From: JBOGZI01 sp050697275
GTDB taxonomy: Bacteria; Actinomycetota; Thermoleophilia; Solirubrobacterales; 70-9
DNA length: 9,640 nucleotides
Direction of reading: 5' to 3'
Assembly: GCA_050697275.1 (NCBI GenBank)
Contig: JBOGZI010000170.1
Location: forward strand, 1 to 9,640
Shown here: one piece after another, positions 1 to 5,851 of the stretch
Position numbering within the stretch: the stretch's first letter is position 1
How the letters are laid out: each line of letters begins with the position of its first letter
Program-made: the position numbers and the translations under genes
Notes under the pieces: generated by a model
Databases searched by the model: none
What the model saw: only the letters and a program-made list of their open reading frames with translations
What the model was told of the DNA's origin: nothing

Positions 1-297
1 CGTCGCTACCGCGATCAGGCGATCAGGGAGCTGCGCCGGCTCGGTGAGCCGGTGGGCACGGGGGGTCGGCGAGGGCGCGGCGAAAGCGGGGTCGAGGCGC
101 TCAGCGGCCGCGAGCTCGAGGTCGCTCGCCTGGTCACCGATCGCCTCACCAACCGCCAGATCGCCGAGCGACTCGTGCTCAGCGAGAAGACGATCGAGCG
201 TCATCTCTCGCGGATCTTCCGGAAGCTCGGCGTCTCCTCCCGGGTCGACGTCGCGCGGGAGATCGAGCGGTCGGCAACGGCCGCCCCGCTCGGCTGA
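1..297 (+). CDS. LuxR-family transcriptional regulator, C-terminal fragment (5' end outside window)
   Basis: The reading frame is open from the left edge to a TGA at 295-297, giving the last 98 residues of a protein. The fragment starts with a helix RRYRDQAIRELRRLG, has a basic linker, then a complete LuxR/GerE helix-turn-helix of about 55 residues: LSGRELEVARLV, then LTNRQIAERLVLSEKTIERH, then LSRIFRKLGVSSRVDVAREI. The conserved Glu of SGRE, the recognition helix and the KLGVSSR end are all present. Such a domain at the extreme C-terminus binds promoter DNA as a dimer. The preceding RDxAxRELRRLG-like helix and linker resemble the ends of large ATPase/TPR LuxR regulators more than those of two-component response regulators, but the sensory part is not visible. 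A GTG at 52 is a possible internal start, but coding-like sequence continues upstream of it, so I treat the gene as truncated by the window. Target genes are unknown. Confidence 0.85.
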   Translation, partial: RRYRDQAIRELRRLGEPVGTGGRRGRGESGVEALSGRELEVARLVTDRLTNRQIAERLVLSEKTIERHLSRIFRKLGVSSRVDVAREIERSATAAPLG

Positions 298-321
298 CGC
301 GCTGCCTCGCAAGTCGGCGTC

Positions 322-327
322 TAGGTT
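322..327 (+). promoter_or_regulatory. Possible -10 box for a leaderless polX transcript
   Basis: TAGGTT fits the TANNNT -10 pattern common in actinobacteria and lies 7 nt before the ATG at 335, so transcription would begin at or next to the start codon. No Shine-Dalgarno sequence precedes that ATG, which agrees with a leaderless mRNA. No convincing -35 hexamer is seen, and only 37 bases separate this gene from the preceding stop codon, so read-through from upstream is equally possible. Confidence 0.35.
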
Positions 328-334
328 GTTGGCC

Positions 335-2068
335 ATGCGCAACGCCGAGATCGCGGCCGCCCTCCGAGAGCTGGGCGTCCTCTACGAGTTGGACGGCGCC
401 GACCGCTTTCGCGTGCTCGCGTACAGGGAGGCGGCCCGCGCGATCGCCCAATGCCCCGTCTCCGCTGAGCAGCTCGCTGCGGAGGGCCGCCTGACCGAGC
501 TGCCCGGGGTCGGCAAGACGATCGCGGAGAAGGTCTCGGCCCTCGTCACCGACGGCGAGATCCCGGCCGCCGCCAAGCTCAAGCAGAAGTTCCCCGCCAC
601 GCTCGTCGAGGTGACCAGGGTGCCCGGACTCGGAGCGAAGACCGCGAAGCGGATCTACGACGAGCTGGGCGTCGAGAACCTGGAGCAGCTCAAGGAGGCG
701 GCGGAGGCCCAGCAGCTGCGAGAGCTGCGCGGCCTGGGGCCGAAGGCGGAGGAAAACGTGCTCGCGGCCCTCGAGGGGGTCACCGAGGATGGCGTCGGGG
801 AGCGCCTCCTCCTCGCCCACGTGCTGCCGGTCGCCGAGGAGATCAAGAGCGACCTGCTGGACGTCGGAGTCGCGGACCGGATCGAGATCGCCGGCTCCGC
901 CCGGCGCTGGGCCGAGACCTGCAAGGACCTCGACCTGATCGCGACGACCGACGACCCCGGCGCGCTCGCCGAGGCGCTCGCGACCCACGGCCTCTCCGCC
1001 GAGCGACGCCGCGGCGGCGACGCCGCCGCCAGCGTCCTCACCCACGCGGGGCTCAAGGTGGACCTGCGAATCGGCGAGGAGCGGACCTTCGGGAACCTGC
1101 TGCAGCACTTCACCGGCTCGGCCGAGCACAACGTCCAGCTCCGCGAGCTCGCGCTGTCTGCGGGGCTGTCGGTGAGCGAGCACGGGGTGGCGAAGGTGGA
1201 GGGGAAGAAGGTCCACCGCTTCGCCGACGAGGCGGGCGTCTACGAGCTGCTCGGCCTCCCCTACATCGAGCCGGAGCTGCGGGAGGGACGGGGGGAGATC
1301 GAGGCCGGGGTCTCGGGGGAGCTGCCGGAGCTGGTCGCCGTTGACGACATTCGCGGCGACCTGCACTGCCACACCACGCTCTCCGACGGACGCAACTCGC
1401 TCGAGGAGATGGCCGAGGCGGCGCGCCGGCGCGGCTACGCCTACCTCGCGGTCACCGACCACTCGGCGAGCCATGGCTTCGGCGACGACGTCAGCGCCAA
1501 GCAGCTCGCGAAGCGAATCGAGGAGGTGCGCGCCTACAACGAGTCGGCGCCCCGTGGGTTCAGGCTGCTGGCCGGCTCGGAGGTGAACATCGGCCTCGAC
1601 GGGGAGCCCGACTACCCGGACGAGCTCCTCGCCGAGCTCGACTGGGTGGTGGGCAGCGTCCACACCCGCTTTCGCATGTCCGAGCGGGAGATGACCGAGC
1701 GGGTGCTGGCGGCGATCGAGCATCCGCTGATCGACTGCATCGGCCATCTCACCGGCCGGCTGCTGCTGCGGCGCGAGCCCTACGGGGTGAACGTCGAGCG
1801 GATCGCCGAGGCGGCGGCGGCGACGGGGACGATGCTCGAGATCAACGGCAACCCGAACCGCCGCGACATCAACGAGCACCACGCCAAGCTCGCCGCTGAG
1901 GCGGGCGCGCGAATCGTCTGCACCACCGACGCCCACGGCGTCGACACCCTGGGCAACATCAAGTACTCGGTCGCCACCGCGCGCCGCGCCTGGCTCTCGG
2001 CGGAGCAGGTCGCCAACACCCGCGCCTGGCGCTCATTCGCGCCGCTCCGGAAGCGAACCCGCGCCTAG
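335..2068 (+). CDS. polX: DNA polymerase/3'-5' exonuclease PolX (family X polymerase with PHP domain)
   Basis: The 577-residue product matches the usual bacterial PolX length of about 570. Known family role: gap filling in base excision repair by the polymerase part, and Mn-dependent 3'-5' exonuclease or end processing by the PHP part, in the cytoplasm. Helix-hairpin-helix motifs appear at about 53-67 (LTELPGVGKT), 93-107 (VPGLGAKTAK) and 127-145 (LRGLGPKAEE). The palm has GSARR at 187-191 with catalytic Asp198 and Asp200 (KDLDL) and Asp243 (KVDLR). The PHP domain, from about 340 to 560, keeps its metal ligands: His344 and His346 (DLHCHTTLSDG), Asp351, His376 (TDHS), Glu416 (GSEVN), His443 (GSVHTRF), His471 (IGHLTG), Asp532 and His534 (TTDAHG). 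Both activities therefore look intact. The frame is open further upstream, but ATG 335 begins the conserved N-terminus (MRNAEIAAALRELG), and earlier starts would overlap the upstream gene's coding sequence. It ends tail-to-tail in the TetR gene. Confidence 0.95.
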   Translation: MRNAEIAAALRELGVLYELDGADRFRVLAYREAARAIAQCPVSAEQLAAEGRLTELPGVGKTIAEKVSALVTDGEIPAAAKLKQKFPATLVEVTRVPGLGAKTAKRIYDELGVENLEQLKEAAEAQQLRELRGLGPKAEENVLAALEGVTEDGVGERLLLAHVLPVAEEIKSDLLDVGVADRIEIAGSARRWAETCKDLDLIATTDDPGALAEALATHGLSAERRRGGDAAASVLTHAGLKVDLRIGEERTFGNLLQHFTGSAEHNVQLRELALSAGLSVSEHGVAKVEGKKVHRFADEAGVYELLGLPYIEPELREGRGEIEAGVSGELPELVAVDDIRGDLHCHTTLSDGRNSLEEMAEAARRRGYAYLAVTDHSASHGFGDDVSAKQLAKRIEEVRAYNESAPRGFRLLAGSEVNIGLDGEPDYPDELLAELDWVVGSVHTRFRMSEREMTERVLAAIEHPLIDCIGHLTGRLLLRREPYGVNVERIAEAAAATGTMLEINGNPNRRDINEHHAKLAAEAGARIVCTTDAHGVDTLGNIKYSVATARRAWLSAEQVANTRAWRSFAPLRKRTRA

Positions 2069-2718
2069 GCGCGGCGGCTGCGGGGAAGCCGTTCGGCGCC
2101 CCGGGCGCGTAGACCGTCGAGGACGATCGCGAGCAGCCTCGGCCAGCGGCCGGCGGCCGGTCCCTCCTGTGCCTGGGTGATCCGCCCCAGGCTGCAGGCG
2201 ATCATCGGCACGTCCTCCCAGGTGACGTCGGACCGCAGCTCGCCTGAGCGCTGCGCCCGCTTCACGAGCTGCTCGCTGAGCTCGTCCAGCCCGGCGGCCT
2301 CGGCGGCCGCCTCCATGACGTCCGGGCGGGAGCCCATCACCTCACACAGCCCCCGGTCCTCGGCCTGGATCTCGGCCGAGAAGCGGATGAACCCCTCGAA
2401 GGCCTCCCAGGCGTCTTCCTCCTCGAGGGCCTCGCGAGCCCGTTCGGCGAGCCGGCGAAAGCGATCGTCCGCCAGTGCCCGGATCAGGTCCTCCTTGGTG
2501 GGGAAGTGGCGGTAGACGGTTCCGACGCCGACCTTGGCCGCCTTGGCGACGTCGGGCATCTGGGCGTCGAGACCATCCTCCGCGAAGAGCCGCTTGGCGG
2601 CCGCCAACACCGCCTCGTGGTTTCGCCGGGCATCGGCGCGAAGGACGCGCTCAGCCCGCCGATCCGCCGTCTGCTTCCGCGGGCGTGACTTGGTGGGTGT
2701 CTTGGTCGCCGGGTTCAT
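2065..2718 (-). CDS. TetR/AcrR-family transcriptional repressor, probably controls the adjacent MFS exporter
   Basis: With the ATG at 2718 the product is 217 residues, typical for TetR proteins. After a basic N-terminal extension (KTPTKSRPRKQTADRR), the DNA-binding domain runs from about 30 to 80: HEAVLAAAKRLFAEDGLD, a helix-turn-helix around DVAKAAKVGVGTVYRHFPTK, then EDLIRAL. The GVGTVYRHFP recognition helix is a family hallmark. The C-terminal helical ligand domain is not recognisable to a specific ligand. Start choice: an in-frame TTG at 2766 would add 16 residues, and another TTG precedes the ATG at 2721. No site has a strong ribosome-binding site; GGAAG lies 13 nt before the ATG. The gene is divergent from a drug antiporter, with two inverted repeats between them, the standard layout of a TetR repressor that is displaced by an exported compound. 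I expect it to repress the antiporter and perhaps itself. Confidence 0.9.
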   Translation of the reverse strand: MNPATKTPTKSRPRKQTADRRAERVLRADARRNHEAVLAAAKRLFAEDGLDAQMPDVAKAAKVGVGTVYRHFPTKEDLIRALADDRFRRLAERAREALEEEDAWEAFEGFIRFSAEIQAEDRGLCEVMGSRPDVMEAAAEAAGLDELSEQLVKRAQRSGELRSDVTWEDVPMIACSLGRITQAQEGPAAGRWPRLLAIVLDGLRARGAERLPRSRRA

Positions 2719-2767
2719 CAACGCGTGGTCGCTTCCGTGACGAGGCTCACCGTCTTCGGACTGCAAG

Positions 2768-2783
2768 CGGAATAGGAATTCCG
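2768..2783. promoter_or_regulatory. Candidate TetR operator 1 (CGGAA-N6-TTCCG)
   Basis: A perfect 5+5 inverted repeat, with inner bases extending it to CGGAAT-N4-ATTCCG. It ends immediately before the TATAGT box at 2784, so a bound dimer would cover the -35/-10 spacer of the antiporter promoter. The same half-sites with the same spacing recur 35 bp downstream. Confidence 0.55.
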
Positions 2784-2789
2784 TATAGT
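2784..2789 (+). promoter_or_regulatory. Likely -10 box of the MFS antiporter promoter
   Basis: TATAGT matches the TATAAT consensus at five of six positions and sits in a locally AT-rich patch. The transcript would start near 2796, leaving a leader of about 130 nt before the antiporter ATG. The -35 is weak: CTGCAA at 2761-2766 with a 17-bp spacer matches TTGACA at only three positions, as is common for regulated promoters. It is flanked on both sides by the candidate operators. Confidence 0.5.
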
Positions 2790-2802
2790 GCGCAACCGAA
2801 AC

Positions 2803-2818
2803 CGGAACTCACCTTCCG
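2803..2818. promoter_or_regulatory. Candidate TetR operator 2 (CGGAA-N6-TTCCG)
   Basis: Second copy of the same inverted repeat with an unrelated 6-nt spacer (CTCACC), which argues that the half-sites rather than the centre are under selection. It lies just past the expected transcription start near 2796, where a bound repressor would block promoter clearance. The offset from operator 1 is 35 bp. Confidence 0.55.
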
Positions 2819-2821
2819 ATT

Positions 2822-2902
2822 ATGACAGGTCCAGCCCCCAAAACCCAAGACGCAGCGCCGCCGGTGTCGATTTCGGCGGCCCCCGTTCGTCTTACCGAGT
2901 AA
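2822..2902 (+). other. Possible 26-residue leader peptide (uORF) ahead of the MFS gene
   Basis: An ATG at 2822 opens 26 codons ending at TAA 2900-2902, inside the predicted antiporter leader and 25 nt before the antiporter ATG. The peptide is rich in Ala and Pro, with a Pro-Pro pair (DAAPPVS), and ends VRLTE. It spans the hairpin at 2857-2880. There is no good Shine-Dalgarno before it (a GGAA lies about 14 nt upstream), so it may be chance. Confidence 0.22.
2857..2880 (+). other. Hairpin in the MFS leader
   Basis: GCCGCCG at 2857-2863 pairs perfectly with CGGCGGC at 2874-2880 around a 10-nt loop (GTGTCGATTT). It has no following T-run, so it is not a classical terminator. It may shape translation of the antiporter mRNA. 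Confidence 0.3.
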
Positions 2903-2914
2903 GTAAGCGAAGAC

Positions 2915-2920
2915 AGGAGG
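2915..2920 (+). promoter_or_regulatory. Strong ribosome-binding site of the MFS antiporter
   Basis: AGGAGG, a full match to the anti-Shine-Dalgarno core, is placed 7 nt before the ATG at 2928 and fixes that start. It is the best ribosome-binding site in the window; most other genes here have weak ones or none. A short palindrome, CTTAC-CGA-GTAAG (2891-2903), lies just upstream. Confidence 0.85.
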
Positions 2921-2927
2921 AACTCGG

Positions 2928-4397
2928 ATGACCACCGCCCAGGAATACAGAGACCGCCGCTGGCTCGCCCTCGTTCTGCTCTGCATGGCGCAGTTCGTGG
3001 TCGTCCTCGACGCGTCGATCGTCAACGTGGCGCTGCCTTCGATCGGCGAGGGCCTCGACTTCTCCCAGGAGAACCTCGCCTGGGTGGTGAACGCCTACGT
3101 GCTCACCTTCGGAGGGTTCCTCCTGCTCGGGGGCCGCATGGCCGACCTGCTCGGACGCCGTCGGGTCTTCATGTCCGGTCTGGCGCTGGTCGCGGTCGCC
3201 TCCCTGGCCGCCGGCTTCGCCGCCACCGAGGGCCAGCTGATCGCGGCCCGGGCGGCGCAGGGGCTCGGCGCGGCGATCATCTCCCCCTCGGCGCTCTCGA
3301 TCGTCACCACCCTGTTCACCGACGGCGCCGAGCGCAACAAGGCCCTCGGGGTCTGGGGCGCGGTGGCCGGCTCCGGCGGCGCCGCCGGAGTGCTGCTCGG
3401 CGGCATCCTCACCGACGGCCTCGGCTGGGAGTGGGTGCTCTGGGTGAACGTGCCCGTCGCCGTGATCGTGGCCGCGCTCACGCCGGGCCTGATCCCGGAG
3501 AGCCGCTCGGAGTCCGCCACCCGTCACTTCGACGCTCTCGGGGCGGTCACGGTGACCGCCGGGCTCTCGGTGCTGGTCTATGCGCTGGTTGACGCCGTCG
3601 ACGCGGGCTGGGGCTCGACTCAGACGGTCGGGCTGCTCGCCCTCTCGGCGGCGCTGATCGCGAGCTTTGTCGCGATCGAGCTGCGCTCGAAGGCGCCGCT
3701 GATGCCCTTCCGCATCTTCCGGCTGCGCACCCTGACCGGGGCGAACGTGGTCGGACTGCTGGTGGGGGCGTCGCTGTTCTCGGCCTTCTTCTTCATCTCG
3801 CTGTACATGCAGCAGGTGCTGGGATACAGCGCGATCGAGGCCGGGCTCAGCTATCTCCCGCTGACCGCGGCGATCATGGCCTCGGCCGGGATCGGCTCCA
3901 ACCTCGTCACCAGGATCGGGTTCAAGCCCGTGCTCGCCACCGGGATGCTGTTCATCGCGGTCGGCCTGCTCTGGTTCAGCCGGGTGTCTGTCGGCGGTGG
4001 GTTCACCACCGACATCCTCGGGCCGTCCCTGTTCATGGCCGTCGGCCTCGGCTTCGCCTTCGTCACCTCGACGATCGCGGCCGTCTCCGGTGTCAAGGAG
4101 CGTGAGTCCGGCCTGGCCAGCGGGTTGATCAACACCTCGCAGCAGATCGGCGGGGCGCTCGGACTGGCCGTGCTGGCGACGATCGCCAATTCGCGGACGG
4201 ACGACCTGATGGCGGCCTCCGGCGGCAATCCGGCGGGGCTGCCCAACGCCCTCACCGAGGGCTTCCAGGCCGCCTTCGTCGGCGGCGCGGCGATCGCCGC
4301 GCTCGGCTTCGTCCTGACGCTGGTGCTGATCCGCAGCCGCGACAGCCGCGCCCACGTCGAGCTCGGCGCCGCTGAGGCGGAGCCCGCCCGCGCGTAG
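2928..4397 (+). CDS. DHA2-family MFS drug/proton antiporter (EmrB/QacA type, 14 TM)
   Basis: The 489-residue inner-membrane protein has the length and motifs of the 14-helix DHA2 family, which expels cationic or amphipathic drugs in exchange for protons. Motif D1 is LDASIVNVALP at about 27-37, with Asp28 in helix 1. Motif A is GGRMADLLGRRR at 68-79 in the loop between helices 2 and 3. Motif B is around LIAARAAQGLGAA at 104-116, with its conserved Arg108. Motif C, the antiporter signature, is GSGGAAGVLLGG at 148-159, followed by WEWVLWVNVP at about 167-176. The C-terminal half holds the expected further helices and ends in a short charged, Ala-rich tail. The start is fixed by AGGAGG 7 nt upstream. 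A divergent TetR gene and paired inverted repeats indicate induction by a substrate. Drug specificity cannot be read from the sequence. Confidence 0.92.
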   Translation: MTTAQEYRDRRWLALVLLCMAQFVVVLDASIVNVALPSIGEGLDFSQENLAWVVNAYVLTFGGFLLLGGRMADLLGRRRVFMSGLALVAVASLAAGFAATEGQLIAARAAQGLGAAIISPSALSIVTTLFTDGAERNKALGVWGAVAGSGGAAGVLLGGILTDGLGWEWVLWVNVPVAVIVAALTPGLIPESRSESATRHFDALGAVTVTAGLSVLVYALVDAVDAGWGSTQTVGLLALSAALIASFVAIELRSKAPLMPFRIFRLRTLTGANVVGLLVGASLFSAFFFISLYMQQVLGYSAIEAGLSYLPLTAAIMASAGIGSNLVTRIGFKPVLATGMLFIAVGLLWFSRVSVGGGFTTDILGPSLFMAVGLGFAFVTSTIAAVSGVKERESGLASGLINTSQQIGGALGLAVLATIANSRTDDLMAASGGNPAGLPNALTEGFQAAFVGGAAIAALGFVLTLVLIRSRDSRAHVELGAAEAEPARA

Positions 4398-4408
4398 TGC
4401 CCCGCCCA

Positions 4409-4449
4409 GCCGGGTCAGGGCTGCCAAGCCGTTGGCGCCCTGACCCGGC
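4409..4449. terminator. Strong bidirectional hairpin between convergent genes
   Basis: GCCGGGTCAGGGC (4409-4421) pairs without mismatch with GCCCTGACCCGGC (4437-4449). Inside, GCCAA (4423-4427) pairs with TTGGC (4432-4436) around a GCCG tetraloop, leaving one bulged T at 4422. This gives 18 base pairs in all. No T-tract follows on either strand, so it would be a T-less terminator or a 3' stability element for both the antiporter and the minus-strand operon. Confidence 0.7.
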
Positions 4450-4480
4450 ACCCCCGGACGCGAAGCGGAGGAGGTGCCGG
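4445..4480. terminator. Second hairpin overlapping the first
   Basis: CCGGCACC (4445-4452) pairs perfectly with GGTGCCGG (4473-4480). After one C/A mismatch, CC 4454-4455 can pair with GG 4470-4471. The loop contains GCGAAGC, a known very stable mini-hairpin. It shares bases 4445-4449 with the first hairpin's stem, so the two compete in full form. It lies just past the stop codon of the minus-strand gene ending at 4488 and is its likely terminator. Confidence 0.5.
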
Positions 4481-4487
4481 TTGATGC

Positions 4488-5003
4488 CTACGGCGGCGGG
4501 CGGCCGCGCCGCAGGCCCGGGGTGCGGACCAGCCTCACGGGCGTAAGCGCCGAGCCCGGCTCGACGTAGAAACGCACCCCGTCGCGCTCCTCGATCGCCG
4601 CGACGGCACTCTCCCGTCCCCGACCCGCGAGGGCGCCGGCGATCGCGAAGCCGGCCCCGATCGCGGCCACGCCGGGAAGCACGAAGCCGACTCCGCCGGC
4701 GACCAGGGCGAAAGCGCCCAGGGGCCAGAGCCGGGCCAGGGCGGCGCGGGACGGGCTCTCGCTCGGCGGCAGCGTGGGCGTCGTCCGCGCCGCCGCCAGC
4801 ACCGGGCGCATCGCCTCCTCGGCCCGGGAGGGGCGCCCCAGCCAGAGCCCGACGATCAGGGCGACGGTCCACCAGCCCGCTGCCACGAACAGCGTCAGGG
4901 TGTCGTCGGCGCGGTTCGCCGCCAGCACGGTGATCAGCGCGAGCACCGTCGCCGAGCCCCCGGCGAGCAGCATCGTCATCCGCAGCAGGTCGCAGTAGGC
5001 CAT
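4488..5003 (-). CDS. Conserved-looking four-helix membrane protein of unknown function
   Basis: I do not recognise this 171-residue protein. Two hydrophobic helices lie at about 9-29 (MTMLLAGGSATVLALITVLA) and 36-56 (around FVAAGWWTVALIVGLWLG). A hydrophilic loop rich in Arg, Pro and Thr runs from about 57 to 91. Two closely packed helices follow at about 92-109 and 110-127 (GFVLPGVAAIGAGFAIAGAL). A soluble C-terminal segment contains ERDGVRFYVEPGS and ends in a basic, proline-rich tail (RRGRPPP). No catalytic motif is visible. The ATG at 5003 comes 9 nt after the stop codon of the upstream phosphatase gene with no clear ribosome-binding site, so it is probably co-transcribed and translationally coupled with it. 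A role linked to trehalose or osmotic stress would be guesswork from position only. Confidence 0.75.
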   Translation of the reverse strand: MAYCDLLRMTMLLAGGSATVLALITVLAANRADDTLTLFVAAGWWTVALIVGLWLGRPSRAEEAMRPVLAAARTTPTLPPSESPSRAALARLWPLGAFALVAGGVGFVLPGVAAIGAGFAIAGALAGRGRESAVAAIEERDGVRFYVEPGSALTPVRLVRTPGLRRGRPPP

Positions 5004-5012
5004 CTCAGAGCG

Positions 5013-5831
5013 TCACTCGGCGGCGAGCGCCTCGAGCACCCGGACGAACCCATCCGGCCCCGGCACGGTCAGATCGGCGGCGGCCGCCACCTCGGGCGGG
5101 GCCTCCTCCGAGCCGATCGCGACGCAGACCACCGTCTTCAGCTTGCCGTCGTCCCGCAGGGTGCGCAGTGCGGTGAAGGCGTCCAGGTCGGTGCGGTCGT
5201 CGCCGGCATTGAGGGCAGCGTCGAGCGGGCGCGCGGCCACCAGCGACGCCACCGCGATCCCCTTGTTGATCGGGACGTTCGGTCGCACCTCCAGCACCTT
5301 GCGGCCCTGATGGGCGACCAGGCCCTGCCACTCGGCCTCGCTCGCGATCTCCCGGGCGAGCGCCTCGGCCTCGCCCTCATTCTCCGCTTCGCGCCAGTGG
5401 AGGGCGACGATCGCGCCCTTGTCCTCAGTCCTGATCCCGGCCCGCTCGAGCCGCCTGCGGTCGATCCCGGCGACGAAGCGGGCGGCATCTTCGTCGTGAC
5501 CGTCGAGCGAGGGGTCCGGCCGGGGCGCGCTGTCGCCCGGCGGGAGGAGCTCGAAACCGTGGTTCCCCGAGTAGGCGAGCTCGTCGAGCCCGACGATCCG
5601 CCGCGCCACGAGCGCCCGGCGGCCGCTGATGCAGGCGACCAGCGCGTAGCGGCTCGCGAGCGCCCGGAGCAGCTCGCGGGTTCGCTCCGGGACGCCGGCC
5701 TGCTCAGGGCGCGCCACGATCGGCGCCAGGGTCCCGTCCACGTCGAGCAGCAGCCCTGCCCGCCCAGGGTCCGCTCGAAGGGGCGCCAGCAGACCGGCGA
5801 GGCGTTCTTCGTCGAGGGGAGCCGCATCCAC
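5013..5831 (-). CDS. otsB: Trehalose-6-phosphate phosphatase (HAD superfamily)
   Basis: The 272-residue cytoplasmic enzyme would dephosphorylate trehalose 6-phosphate to trehalose, the last step of the OtsA-OtsB pathway for this osmoprotectant. The HAD motifs are in order: motif I LLLDVDGTLAPI with nucleophile Asp30 and acid/base Asp32; motif II CISGRR with Ser69; the family sequence LAYSGNHGFELL at 85-96; motif III Lys190 in VPINKGIA; motif IV NAGDDRTDLDAF at about 208-219 with Asp211, Asp212 and Asp215 for Mg binding. The DVDGTLAPI, YSGNHG and GDDRTD trio identifies the OtsB family. The start is GTG at 5831, and no ribosome-binding site precedes it. A GATACT -10-like box 7 nt upstream suggests a leaderless transcript. 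No OtsA synthase is in the window. It heads a two-gene operon with the small membrane protein downstream. Confidence 0.9.
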   Translation of the reverse strand: MDAAPLDEERLAGLLAPLRADPGRAGLLLDVDGTLAPIVARPEQAGVPERTRELLRALASRYALVACISGRRALVARRIVGLDELAYSGNHGFELLPPGDSAPRPDPSLDGHDEDAARFVAGIDRRRLERAGIRTEDKGAIVALHWREAENEGEAEALAREIASEAEWQGLVAHQGRKVLEVRPNVPINKGIAVASLVAARPLDAALNAGDDRTDLDAFTALRTLRDDGKLKTVVCVAIGSEEAPPEVAAAADLTVPGPDGFVRVLEALAAE

Positions 5832-5837
5832 GTCATC

Positions 5838-5844
5838 TAGTATC
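5838..5844. promoter_or_regulatory. Overlapping divergent -10 boxes (otsB on minus, TauE-like half on plus)
   Basis: On the plus strand TAGTAT (5838-5843) fits TANNNT and lies 8 nt before the GTG at 5852. On the minus strand GATACT (5844-5839) lies 7 nt before the GTG at 5831. The start codons are only 20 bases apart and neither has a Shine-Dalgarno sequence, so both mRNAs appear leaderless. Two polymerases could not occupy these boxes together. No clear -35 is seen on either strand. Confidence 0.45.
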
Positions 5845-5851
5845 GCCGCCC

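Noticed and set aside
44..334. N-terminal extension of PolX from upstream in-frame starts
   Set aside because: The extension is Ser/Arg-rich, lies out of frame over a clear LuxR domain, and is absent from the PolX family.
179..1936. Long minus-strand open frame opposite polX
   Set aside because: It is a mirror of GC-rich codon bias: low-complexity Arg/Leu/Gly/Val-rich product, no recognisable domain, and fully opposed by a polymerase with all catalytic motifs.
2892..4451. Long minus-strand open frame opposite the MFS antiporter
   Set aside because: The product is Arg/Gly/Asp/His/Gln-rich with no domain, and it lies across a clear membrane transporter with its own ribosome-binding site.
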